A DNA stretch of 6,217 nucleotides from Burkholderiales bacterium. GTDB lineage: Bacteria; Pseudomonadota; Gammaproteobacteria; Burkholderiales; Usitatibacteraceae. The notes beneath the pieces were generated by a model. It was not told where the DNA came from. It searched no databases and saw nothing but the letters and a program-made list of their open reading frames with translations. The stretch lies in assembly GCA_017880705.1 (NCBI GenBank), contig JADGRS010000204.1, forward strand, positions 1 to 6,217, in the 5' to 3' direction. Both the position numbers and the translations under genes were made by a program. Below are positions 1 to 5,972 of this stretch, piece after piece (position 1 is the stretch's first letter; each line of letters starts with the position of its first letter).

Positions 1-44
1 TGAGGGCCCCCGGAAATGATTTCCAGTGCAAGAGTAACGAAATT

Positions 45-1028
45 TCAGCGCCGTGCGACGTTGCGGCCGAACTGCTGCGCCGTCGCGAGGGGCACCTCGC
101 CCAGCACCGACACCAGCTGCTCTCCCATGGGGTGCACGAAAAACGTCGTGGTGCCGTCTTCGCTCGAGGCCTCCGCGGTGCGCGGCGCGGGGCCGTTGTT
201 GGGCTCGACGAACACCGAAAGGCTCGCCACGCCGTCACTGTAGACGATCTGCGAAACCGGCGCGCCGTGACCGGGCAACGTGCGCTTCAGCTCGTTGACC
301 TTCTGGAATCCGGCGGGCGGGCTCGCCACGGTCCAGCCCGTCTCCGCGCCGCGCGCTTCCTCGCGGGGCCGGGCGTCGGTGATCCAGCGCTTCACGCGCG
401 CCTCGAAGATCGATTTCACGTCGCTCTTGGCGACCTGCGCGCCCAGCTTGAGGTCCGTGAAGGTGTATTGCTCGATCACCTGCTGCTGCTCGTTCAGGGT
501 CTTCGCCCGAATGACGAGGCCGCTATTCAGCTCGGAACAAAGGCGTTGCGCGTAGCGCAGCCCATCCCTGGGGTCGAGGCGGATCCAGCGGCAATCGTAG
601 CCGAGCATGCGCTCCGTCGGGCCGAGCGTCACTTCATAGCTCGCGGCCACCGTCGCGGAGCTCGCGGAGACGACCGCGGGAAAGAATCTCGCCGTGACGC
701 GGCGATCGAGGCGGACCGTCTTGGCGTCGGGGAAATAGCAGAGCATCTCGTCGTTGTGGCGAACGATCTCGTGGGGCGGGCCGTCGAGCGGCTCGATGCG
801 CTCGTGCTCGTCGTTGCCCGAGCTCACGTGCGTGATGCGCACCGCCGACGCGCGATCGCCGTTGCTGTGCGCGAAGGTGCCGGCGAAGGAAATGGAGCGA
901 GCCGCCTGGGCGGCCCGTTCCAGCCAGGCGAGAGGGTCGTCGCCGGGCGCTGCCTGGGCGCCCCACGCCACCCCGAGGGCGAGGGCCGGAATCCAACGGC
1001 ACCCGCCCGGCAAAGCCGATGCTCTCAT
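45..1028 (-). CDS. rseB: Sigma-E regulatory protein RseB/MucB (periplasmic)
   Basis: 327-residue periplasmic regulator that, in the known family, binds the periplasmic part of RseA, shields it from DegS-type cleavage and senses mislocalised lipopolysaccharide or lipoprotein. Residues 1-27 form a plausible Sec signal peptide: a basic start, a hydrophobic stretch around 13-24, and an AQA-A cleavage site. The N-terminal lipid-binding-type domain follows (about 30-215, including SFAGTF at 47-52). A smaller C-terminal domain (about 230-325) carries the family-like W..ASPPAGF, QIVYSDGVASLSVFVE and GEVP segments. I chose the ATG at 1028 because it gives the signal peptide and overlaps the rseA stop as ATGA; the frame stays open far upstream, but only through rseA read out of frame. 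There is no clear ribosome binding site, so translation is probably coupled to rseA. Length is normal for the family. Identification is by recognition of sequence and context. Confidence 0.93.
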   Translation of the reverse strand: MRASALPGGCRWIPALALGVAWGAQAAPGDDPLAWLERAAQAARSISFAGTFAHSNGDRASAVRITHVSSGNDEHERIEPLDGPPHEIVRHNDEMLCYFPDAKTVRLDRRVTARFFPAVVSASSATVAASYEVTLGPTERMLGYDCRWIRLDPRDGLRYAQRLCSELNSGLVIRAKTLNEQQQVIEQYTFTDLKLGAQVAKSDVKSIFEARVKRWITDARPREEARGAETGWTVASPPAGFQKVNELKRTLPGHGAPVSQIVYSDGVASLSVFVEPNNGPAPRTAEASSEDGTTTFFVHPMGEQLVSVLGEVPLATAQQFGRNVARR

Positions 1029-1531
1029 CGAGCGGCGGCCGGGGCTCGGTTGTTCACCGGGCGATAGAGCTCCGGCGGAGGAATCTGGCGGTGCGCGGTG
1101 AGGTAAGCCTGCACCTCGAGAGGCGGAATCGCGTCGCGCGCCGAGAACGTCGCCTTGTTCGCGACCGGCTGGATCGCCGACGAGACTTTCGCGACTACCG
1201 GTGCCGAAGCGCCTTGCCCGCCCTGGGTCCCGAGCCATCCGACCACGCCGACCGTGGCGACCGAAGCGGCGGCGGCCAGCGCCACGCGGGCGTAGGCGAT
1301 CTCGAGACGGCGCTTCGGCGCGAGCACCGTAGCCTCGCGCTGGAGCGATGCGGCCAGGCCGCCCGGAAGCTCCAGCCTGCTCGGGGCCTGCCCGCGCATC
1401 GCATCGCCGATGCAGTGATACAGATACCACGTCGCCTTGTGTTCCTCGCTCGCTCCGCACGAGCGCGCCGCGTGCTCGGCATCGGGCGCCGCAAGCTCGC
1501 CGTCCATCAGCGAGGAAATTTCCTGGGTCAT
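1025..1531 (-). CDS. rseA: Anti-sigma-E factor RseA/MucA (inner membrane)
   Basis: 168-residue single-pass membrane anti-sigma factor. Its cytoplasmic N-terminus holds RpoE inactive until regulated proteolysis releases it. The N-terminal domain shows the family opening ISSLMDGEL at residues 5-13 and the conserved W-Y-YH-IGDAMRG segment at 35-47. A hydrophobic alanine/valine-rich helix at about 81-100 is the transmembrane segment, preceded by basic residues (KRR at 73-75), which fits a cytoplasmic N-terminus. The periplasmic tail (about 105-168) ends with a short AYLTAHRQ stretch resembling the tail of proteobacterial homologues. There is no HxxxCxxC zinc motif, so this is not a ZAS-type anti-sigma. 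The start at 1531 is supported by AGGAG at 1538-1542. It lies 76 nt after rpoE and overlaps rseB by 4 nt. The N-terminal sequence is diverged, so context adds much of the certainty. Confidence 0.93.
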   Translation of the reverse strand: MTQEISSLMDGELAAPDAEHAARSCGASEEHKATWYLYHCIGDAMRGQAPSRLELPGGLAASLQREATVLAPKRRLEIAYARVALAAAASVATVGVVGWLGTQGGQGASAPVVAKVSSAIQPVANKATFSARDAIPPLEVQAYLTAHRQIPPPELYRPVNNRAPAAAR

Positions 1532-1537
1532 GTCGTG

Positions 1538-1542
1538 CTCCT
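1538..1542 (-). promoter_or_regulatory. Ribosome binding site of rseA
   Basis: On the minus strand AGGAG lies 6 nt upstream of the ATG at 1531-1529. It fixes the rseA start against a longer reading of the same frame (open to 1669) that would overlap the end of rpoE. Confidence 0.75.
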
Positions 1543-1549
1543 GTCGATT

Positions 1550-1596
1550 GGCCTTCGTCTCTCGCGAAGGGCCATGCTTTAAGGGGTTGCAGCCCC
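1550..1596 (-). other. Hairpins in the rpoE-rseA gap
   Basis: The 76-nt gap between rpoE and rseA can form two small hairpins in the minus-strand transcript. One pairs 1565-1573 with 1550-1557: eight base pairs (GGCC, TTCG) with one bulged C and a 7-nt loop. The other pairs four G with four C at 1583-1596 around a 6-nt loop. Neither is followed by a run of T in the direction of transcription, so they do not look like intrinsic terminators. The larger one ends 7 nt upstream of the rseA ribosome binding site. It may affect rseA translation or mRNA processing between the two genes; that role is inference. Confidence 0.4.
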
Positions 1597-1607
1597 GGAC
1601 TTCGTTA

Positions 1608-2207
1608 TTACCAGCGTTTATCCTTGCTCGTTCCCAGCTGCGGACGGAGCTTTTCGGCCACCGCCTCACGCGCCCGGAAAATGCGCGACCGGACCGTTCC
1701 GATCGGACAACTCATTATCTGCGCGATCTCCTCGTACGAGAGGCCGTCGAGCTCGCGCAGCGTGATCGCGGTGCGCAGCTCCTCCGGCAACGCGGCGATC
1801 GCATCGTTCACCGTTTGCGCGATCTGCTTCGACGCGAGCTCGCTTTCCGGCGTATTGATGTCGCGCAAGCCGGCGGCATCCTCGAAGCCTTCGGCCTCTT
1901 CGCTATCGTATTCCGTCGAGGTGGGCGCGCGGCGCCCGAGCGCGATGAGGTAATTCTTGGCCGTGTTGATGCCGATGCGGTACAGCCACGTGTAGAAGGC
2001 GCTGTCGCCGCGGAAATTGGGGAGCGCCCGATACGCCTTGATGAAAGCCTCCTGGGCGACGTCCTCGATCTCCGTCGGATCGCGAATCACCCGCGACAGA
2101 AGCCTCTCGAGCTTGCGCTGATACTTGAGGACGAGCATCTCGAAAGCATGCTTGTCACCGCGCTGCGCTCTCTCGACCAGCTGCTGGTCGATTTCCCTGT
2201 CGCTCAT
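1608..2207 (-). CDS. rpoE: RNA polymerase sigma factor RpoE (sigma-24, AlgU type)
   Basis: 199-residue group 4 (ECF) sigma factor that directs core RNA polymerase to envelope-stress promoters. Region 2 spans about residues 20-90 and contains the well-conserved DVAQEAFIKAYRAL (49-62) and FYTWLYRIGINTAKNYL (71-87), which bind core polymerase and open the -10 element. A variable acidic linker follows (about 95-125). Region 4 spans about 130-187, with LPEELRTAITLRELDGLSYE and the helix-turn-helix segment CPIGTVRSRIFRARE (167-181) that reads the -35 element. The sequence is very close to textbook RpoE/AlgU, and the standard N-terminus MSDREIDQQL sets the start at 2207. A weak AAGG lies 4 nt upstream. 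The frame remains open upstream to an ATG at 2339, but no known RpoE start fits there. It is first in an operon with rseA and rseB and divergent from nadB, as in related bacteria. Confidence 0.97.
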   Translation of the reverse strand: MSDREIDQQLVERAQRGDKHAFEMLVLKYQRKLERLLSRVIRDPTEIEDVAQEAFIKAYRALPNFRGDSAFYTWLYRIGINTAKNYLIALGRRAPTSTEYDSEEAEGFEDAAGLRDINTPESELASKQIAQTVNDAIAALPEELRTAITLRELDGLSYEEIAQIMSCPIGTVRSRIFRAREAVAEKLRPQLGTSKDKRW

Positions 2208-2354
2208 TCGGCCTTGGATGGGTATTTTCGTCGTCGGAGGCAGTGCTGCCATGCCCCGCTCTGCGGCCGGCGCCACGAAGGGCTTCTTGGCCTCCTGGGG
2301 TATTATAAAGCTCAAAGATTTCATTCCTTTGGCGCGCATTTCTTGAGTGTCCCT

Positions 2355-2383
2355 AAGTGACAGGGGTGCCGCGAATTAGTTCC
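2355..2383 (-). promoter_or_regulatory. Candidate sigma-E-dependent promoter of rpoE
   Basis: On the minus strand GGAACT at 2383-2378 matches the sigma-E -35 element (GGAACTT), although the following base is A. Sixteen nt after GGAACTA comes TCACTT (2360-2355), an acceptable but imperfect -10. Transcription would start near 2348 and give a leader of about 140 nt before the rpoE ATG. RpoE autoregulation is established for this operon type in other proteobacteria; the match here is by eye only. The element also lies 54-82 nt upstream of the nadB start. Confidence 0.5.
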
Positions 2384-2436
2384 TTGCCGCCTACGTCCAT
2401 GCCGCGCACGATTTCCACCATTCCGAAACGCCTCTG

Positions 2437-4014
2437 TTGAGCCATTACGACGTCCTGATCCTGGGGAGCGGCCTGGCAGGAATGTCGGCCGCCCTCCACC
2501 TGGCCGACCACTGCAAGGTGGCCCTCGTCACCAAGCACGAGCTCCTCGACGGGGCCTCGAGCTGGGCGCAGGGGGGCATCGCGGCCGTGCTCGACGGCTC
2601 CGACTCCGTGGAAGACCACATCCGCGACACCCTAGTGGCCGGGGCGGGACTCTGCGCGCCCGACGCGGTGCGCTTCGTGGTGGAGCGCGGGCGACGCTCC
2701 GTCGAATGGCTGGTCGCCCAGGGCGTGCCGTTCACGCGGGATGACGGCAACCAGGACGAGCTGCACCTCACGCGGGAAGGCGGGCATAGCCATCGGCGCA
2801 TCGTCCATGCGGCCGATGCCACGGGGAGCGCGGTCCAGAAGACCCTCGTGCAAAGCGTGAAGACCCATCCCAACATCGAGGTGCTGGAGTGGCACATCGG
2901 CGTCGACCTCATCACCTCGCGCAAGCATCTCGGCGAAACCGGGGAGCCGCGCGTATGGGGCGCCTATGTCCTCGACATCAAGGGCGCGCGGGTGAAGGCG
3001 CTCGCCGCGCGCCACACGGTGCTCGCCACGGGCGGCGCGGGCAAGGTGTACCTCTACACGACGAACCCCGACACCGCGACGGGCGACGGCGTCGCGATCG
3101 GATGGCGGGCGGGAGCTCCGGTCTCGAACATGGAGTTCATCCAGTTCCATCCGACGTGCCTCTTCCACCCGCACGCGAAGTCGTTCCTCATCTCGGAAGC
3201 GGTGCGCGGCGAAGGCGGCCTCCTCAGGCTTCCCGACGGCGAGCGCTTCATGCCGTGGCACGACGAGCGCGCCGAGCTCGCGCCGCGCGACATCGTGGCG
3301 CGGGCGATCGACTTCGAGATCAAGAAGCGCGGCATCGACTGCGTCTACCTGGACATCACGCACAAGGGCGCGGATTTCATCAAGGCCCACTTCCCGACGA
3401 TCTACGCGCGGTGCCTCGAGTTCGGCATCGACATGACGACGCAGCCGATCCCCGTCGTGCCCGCGGCGCACTACACCTGCGGCGGCGTCGTCACCGACCT
3501 GCGCGGTCGTGCCGGCGTGCGGGGGCTCTACGCCCTGGGCGAAGTCGCGAGCACCGGGCTGCACGGGGCCAACCGCCTCGCCTCGAACTCGCTCCTCGAA
3601 TGCCTCGTGTTCTCCGAATCCGCGGCGCGCGACATCCTCGCGCAGCCCGTGTCGGGCGTGCCCGCGCTGCCGGAATGGGACGAGAGCCGCGTGACCGACG
3701 CCGACGAGGAGGTCGTCATCTCGCACAACTGGGACGAGCTTCGCCGCACGATGTGGAACTACGTCGGGATCGTGCGAACCACCAAGCGCCTCGAGCGCGC
3801 CCGCCATCGCATCCAGCTCCTGCAGGACGAGATCCACGAGTTCTACGCGAGCTTCCGCGTCTCCAACGACCTGATCGAGCTGCGCAACCTGGTGCTCACC
3901 GCGGAGCTCATCGTGCGCTCGGCGCTCGCGCGCAAGGAAAGCCGCGGCCTGCACTACAGCCTCGACTATCCGGACCTTCTCCCCGAAGCGCGCGACACGG
4001 TGCTCGTCCCATGA
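2437..4014 (+). CDS. nadB: L-aspartate oxidase NadB
   Basis: 525-residue cytosolic FAD enzyme that oxidises L-aspartate to iminoaspartate, which quinolinate synthase (NadA) then uses in de novo NAD synthesis. The N-terminal dinucleotide-binding motif GSGLAG is at residues 10-15, followed by the [10 protein letters not shown] segment (41-50). The substrate-domain signatures are [10 protein letters not shown] (233-242), RGEGGLLR (257-264), PRDIVARAI (283-291), [10 protein letters not shown] (345-354) and [15 protein letters not shown] (374-388). By eye, E114, H238, R284, H345 and R380 match the E. coli active-site residues E121, H244, R290, H351 and R386. RGEGGLLR and the short length favour NadB over succinate dehydrogenase or fumarate reductase flavoproteins. 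The start is TTG at 2437: no ATG or GTG exists in frame before the stop at 2377, and it puts the flavin motif at the usual distance. No clear ribosome binding site is present. It overlaps nnr by 4 nt; nadA and nadC are not in the window. Confidence 0.97.
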   Translation: MSHYDVLILGSGLAGMSAALHLADHCKVALVTKHELLDGASSWAQGGIAAVLDGSDSVEDHIRDTLVAGAGLCAPDAVRFVVERGRRSVEWLVAQGVPFTRDDGNQDELHLTREGGHSHRRIVHAADATGSAVQKTLVQSVKTHPNIEVLEWHIGVDLITSRKHLGETGEPRVWGAYVLDIKGARVKALAARHTVLATGGAGKVYLYTTNPDTATGDGVAIGWRAGAPVSNMEFIQFHPTCLFHPHAKSFLISEAVRGEGGLLRLPDGERFMPWHDERAELAPRDIVARAIDFEIKKRGIDCVYLDITHKGADFIKAHFPTIYARCLEFGIDMTTQPIPVVPAAHYTCGGVVTDLRGRAGVRGLYALGEVASTGLHGANRLASNSLLECLVFSESAARDILAQPVSGVPALPEWDESRVTDADEEVVISHNWDELRRTMWNYVGIVRTTKRLERARHRIQLLQDEIHEFYASFRVSNDLIELRNLVLTAELIVRSALARKESRGLHYSLDYPDLLPEARDTVLVP

Positions 4015-5540
4015 GCCCGGTGCCGGTTCTCACGCCCGGGGAAGTTCGCGCGGTGGAAGGGCGCGCTTCGCGGGCGGGCGCCCCTTCGCTCATGGAGCGC
4101 GCCGGGCGCGCCGTCGCCGATGCCGCGCGCAGGCTCGCGCCGGACACGGGCGCGCCGATCCTGGTCGTCGCGGGGCCGGGCAACAACGGCGGAGATGCGT
4201 GGGTCGCCGCGGCGTGCCTCGCGGAGAGCTTTCACCGCGTCGTCGTGCTCGATGCGGGCGGCGCGGCGCCGAAGGCCGTGGAAGCGCGGACCGCGAAGGC
4301 GGGATACGAATCCCGCGCGGGGCAAGTCGTGCGCGCATGGCCCGCGGGTCTCGCGCCCTCGATGATCGTCGACGGGCTCCTCGGCATCGGCCTCGCGCGC
4401 GACGTCGACCCGGCATTCGCGGAAATCATCCGGCGCATGAACGAGAGCGGCGTGCCGATTCTCGCCATCGACGTGCCGAGCGGGCTCGACGCGGCGAGCG
4501 GACTCGCCCGGGGAATTGCCGTGCGCGCGACGCGCACCCTCACGTTCATCGCCCACAAGATCGGGCTGCTCACCGCCGATGGAATCGAATACCGCGGCGA
4601 GCTCGAGCTCGACGACCTCGGGACCGGCGACGAGGCCCGCCGCGATGCCCGTGGATTCCTCGCGACGCCGGACTCGGTCGCTCCGTGGCTCGGTCCGCGC
4701 CATGCGAACTCTCACAAGGGCAATTTCGGCTCGGTCGGCGTGATCGGCGGCAATCGCGGCATGGTCGGCGCGGCGCTCCTCGCCGCGCGCGCCGCGCTCC
4801 TCTGCGGCGCCGGAAAAGTGCGCACCGGGCTCCTCGCGAGCGACGGGCCGGCGCTCGATCTCGCGTACCCCGAGCTCATGCTGGGCTCCATCGACGATGC
4901 GATGGAGGCGGACGTGATCGTCGCCGGGCCCGGCGCGGGCCGGTCTCCTTCGGCCACGTCGGTCTCGATGTTCGAACGCACCGTGATGCCCGCGCTCATC
5001 GCCTCGCCGAAGCCGCTGGTGCTCGATGCGGACGCGCTCAACGCGATCGCCTTCAGTGCCACCCTCGAAACGGGTCTCGCGGCGCGCGTGAAGGCGCCCG
5101 CGATCCTCACGCCGCACCCCGCCGAAGCCGCGCGCCTTCTCCACTGCGATTCGGGGCAAGTGAACGGGGACCGTCTCGGCTCCGCGCTCGCGCTGGCGAA
5201 GCGCTTCAATGCGCGCGTCGTCCTCAAGGGCGCGGGCAGCATCTGCGCATTTCCGGACGGACGCTGGTCGGTGAACGCCACCGGCAACCCGGGACTCTCT
5301 GCAGCGGGCAGCGGCGACGTCCTCGCCGGAATCGTCGGCGCCCTCCTCGCCCAGAAGCTCGATCCGGAAAGGGCGCTTCAGTATGCCGTCTGCCTCCACG
5401 GCGCCGCGGCAGACGCCCTGGTGGCGCGTGGCATCGGGCCGGCCGGCCTCACGGCCTCGGAAATCTCGCTCGAGGCTCGCGCCCTCCTCAACTCGTGGAC
5501 GCGTGCCGCGTCGTCAAGACGGTCACACGGAGCACACTGA
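4011..5540 (+). CDS. nnr: Bifunctional NAD(P)H-hydrate epimerase / ADP-dependent NAD(P)HX dehydratase
   Basis: 509-residue repair enzyme. The N-terminal YjeF-N domain interconverts S and R forms of hydrated NAD(P)H, and the C-terminal ribokinase-like domain dehydrates the S form back to NAD(P)H using ADP. Epimerase motifs are GPGNNGGDA (55-63), VDGLLGIG (120-127, with D121 the likely catalytic Asp) and DVPSGLDA (154-161). The dehydratase begins at [13 protein letters not shown] (235-247) and continues with LDADALN (338-344), [12 protein letters not shown] (366-377), VLKGAGS (404-410) and [15 protein letters not shown] (426-440, with D436 the likely catalytic base). Length is close to the E. 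coli enzyme. I chose the ATG at 4011 because it overlaps the nadB stop (ATGA) and precedes the typical N-terminus; the same frame runs open backwards through nadB, which is a shadow. The last eight codons and the TGA lie inside an inverted repeat (5514-5560), so the tail appears to be replaced. Both catalytic domains remain complete. Confidence 0.95.
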   Translation: MSPVPVLTPGEVRAVEGRASRAGAPSLMERAGRAVADAARRLAPDTGAPILVVAGPGNNGGDAWVAAACLAESFHRVVVLDAGGAAPKAVEARTAKAGYESRAGQVVRAWPAGLAPSMIVDGLLGIGLARDVDPAFAEIIRRMNESGVPILAIDVPSGLDAASGLARGIAVRATRTLTFIAHKIGLLTADGIEYRGELELDDLGTGDEARRDARGFLATPDSVAPWLGPRHANSHKGNFGSVGVIGGNRGMVGAALLAARAALLCGAGKVRTGLLASDGPALDLAYPELMLGSIDDAMEADVIVAGPGAGRSPSATSVSMFERTVMPALIASPKPLVLDADALNAIAFSATLETGLAARVKAPAILTPHPAEAARLLHCDSGQVNGDRLGSALALAKRFNARVVLKGAGSICAFPDGRWSVNATGNPGLSAAGSGDVLAGIVGALLAQKLDPERALQYAVCLHGAAADALVARGIGPAGLTASEISLEARALLNSWTRAASSRRSHGAH

Positions 5541-5560
5541 GTCCCACGGAGTACACGGAA
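5514..5560 (+). repeat. Left inverted-repeat arm (47 nt)
   Basis: This arm matches the reverse complement of 5903-5949 at 43 of 47 positions; the differences are at 5522, 5538, 5551 and 5552. Inside it a short unit of the form CACGGAG or CACGGAA recurs every 9-10 nt. The arm starts within the 3' end of nnr and provides that gene's stop codon, created by the T at 5538. Confidence 0.9.
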
Positions 5561-5604
5561 GAGGGTCGAGTCAGAAAGGTCGAGCCGTGCTGAGACGCTG
5601 GGGC

Positions 5605-5826
5605 CTAGCGAACAAACCGGCGCACTCCCTTGTTCAGGCTTGTCACATTGAAGTTCAGCAGCAGCCCCACACGTAGCTTGAGAAACTTGAGGTAGGTCAG
5701 GATCTGGGCTTCGTGGATGGGCAGCAACGTTTCAACGGATTTCAGCTCCAGCAAGACAGGGTCCTCCACGATCAGGTCCGCGCGGTAGGCCGTTTCGGTC
5801 GCAAAGCCGCGAAATTCGATCGTCAC
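5605..5826 (-). pseudogene. 5'-truncated GxxExxY protein (PD-(D/E)XK nuclease fold)
   Basis: The 73-residue reading frame matches the C-terminal half of the GxxExxY family (usually about 120-130 residues; PD-(D/E)XK nuclease-like, biological role unknown). It contains YRADLIVE (14-21), ELKSVETLLPIHEAQILTYL (27-46) and GLLLNFNV (54-61), ending in the usual GVRRFV. The nuclease-type core is intact as D17, E27 and K29, with Q41 in the following helix. The N-terminal helices and the GxxExxY motif itself are absent. Reading the same frame upstream gives residues such as GQEEP before the GTG, but only 76 nt separate the GTG from the right repeat, too few to hold the missing half. Good AGGAGG (5832-5837) precedes the GTG at 5826, so a short protein could still be made. 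It points against its neighbours and lies between inverted repeats. A degraded gene is the likeliest reading; a small functional protein is not excluded. Confidence 0.8.
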
Positions 5827-5902
5827 CGGCTCCTCCTGTCCATTGCCCTTCTCCTGCCTGCATACCCACTTGCAACGCCATGCCGTCGAAATACGATGAC
5901 CA

Positions 5903-5949
5903 TTCCGTGTCTTCCGTGGGACTCCGTGTGCTCCGTGTGATCGTCTTGA
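5903..5949 (-). repeat. Right inverted-repeat arm (47 nt)
   Basis: Read on the minus strand, this arm is the partner of 5514-5560 (43 of 47 identical). It holds four near-copies of a 9-10 nt unit with the core CACGGA. This arm has G (plus-strand C at 5925) where the left arm has the T that makes the nnr stop codon. It ends 23 nt before the ETF-ubiquinone oxidoreductase start. Confidence 0.9.
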
Positions 5950-5972
5950 GTGCTTTTAAGTAGAATCGAAAC

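Larger units (their letters stand above)
5514..5949. mobile_element. Candidate inserted unit: inverted repeats around a GxxExxY remnant
   Basis: A 436-nt segment is bounded by two 47-nt inverted repeats and contains only a truncated nuclease-fold gene. It interrupts the space between two ordinary chromosomal genes, nnr and the ETF-ubiquinone oxidoreductase gene. Its interior is less GC-rich than its surroundings: 63 of 120 bases are G or C at 5641-5760, against 39 of 60 in nnr at 5341-5400. No transposase is encoded, and no target-site duplication is visible directly outside the arms. It could be a non-autonomous element, a relic of one, or a pair of scattered intergenic repeats that caught a gene between them. 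Mobility is inference; the symmetry is seen directly. Confidence 0.5.

Noticed and set aside
12..24. 13-nt palindrome GGAAATGATTTCC after the rseB stop
   Set aside because: It has no T-run or adjacent G/C stem suited to a terminator, and the next gene is not visible, so neither terminator nor operator can be supported.
132..1067. 311-codon plus-strand frame opposite rseB
   Set aside because: It is an antisense shadow of a gene supported by signal peptide, domains and operon context.
1029..1460. N-terminal extension of the rseB frame by 144 codons
   Set aside because: The extension reads rseA out of frame and would bury the signal peptide; the ATGA overlap start fits better.
2302..2307. TATAAT on the minus strand in the rpoE leader
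   Set aside because: The position 17 nt upstream reads AAAGGA, unlike a -35 element, and there is no extended -10; it is probably chance in an AT-richer patch.
2632..3954. 440-codon minus-strand open frame opposite nadB
   Set aside because: It lies wholly across a well-recognised gene, has an arginine-, alanine- and histidine-rich composition typical of antisense frames in GC-rich DNA, and shows no domain I recognise.
2889..4010. N-terminal extension of the nnr frame by 374 codons
   Set aside because: It reads nadB out of frame and is arginine-rich; nnr begins normally at 4011.
3966..5399. 477-codon minus-strand open frame opposite nnr
   Set aside because: It is antisense to a complete bifunctional enzyme with all motifs in place; its composition is low-complexity and rich in R, E and D.
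4199..5593. 464-codon plus-strand frame overlapping nnr
   Set aside because: It is a +1 shadow of nnr with an arginine-dominated sequence and no motifs.
5500..5953. Target-site duplication flanking the inverted repeats
   Set aside because: GTGC occurs on both sides (5503-5506 and 5950-5953), but on the left it is 7 nt away from the arm, so it is not a convincing duplication.
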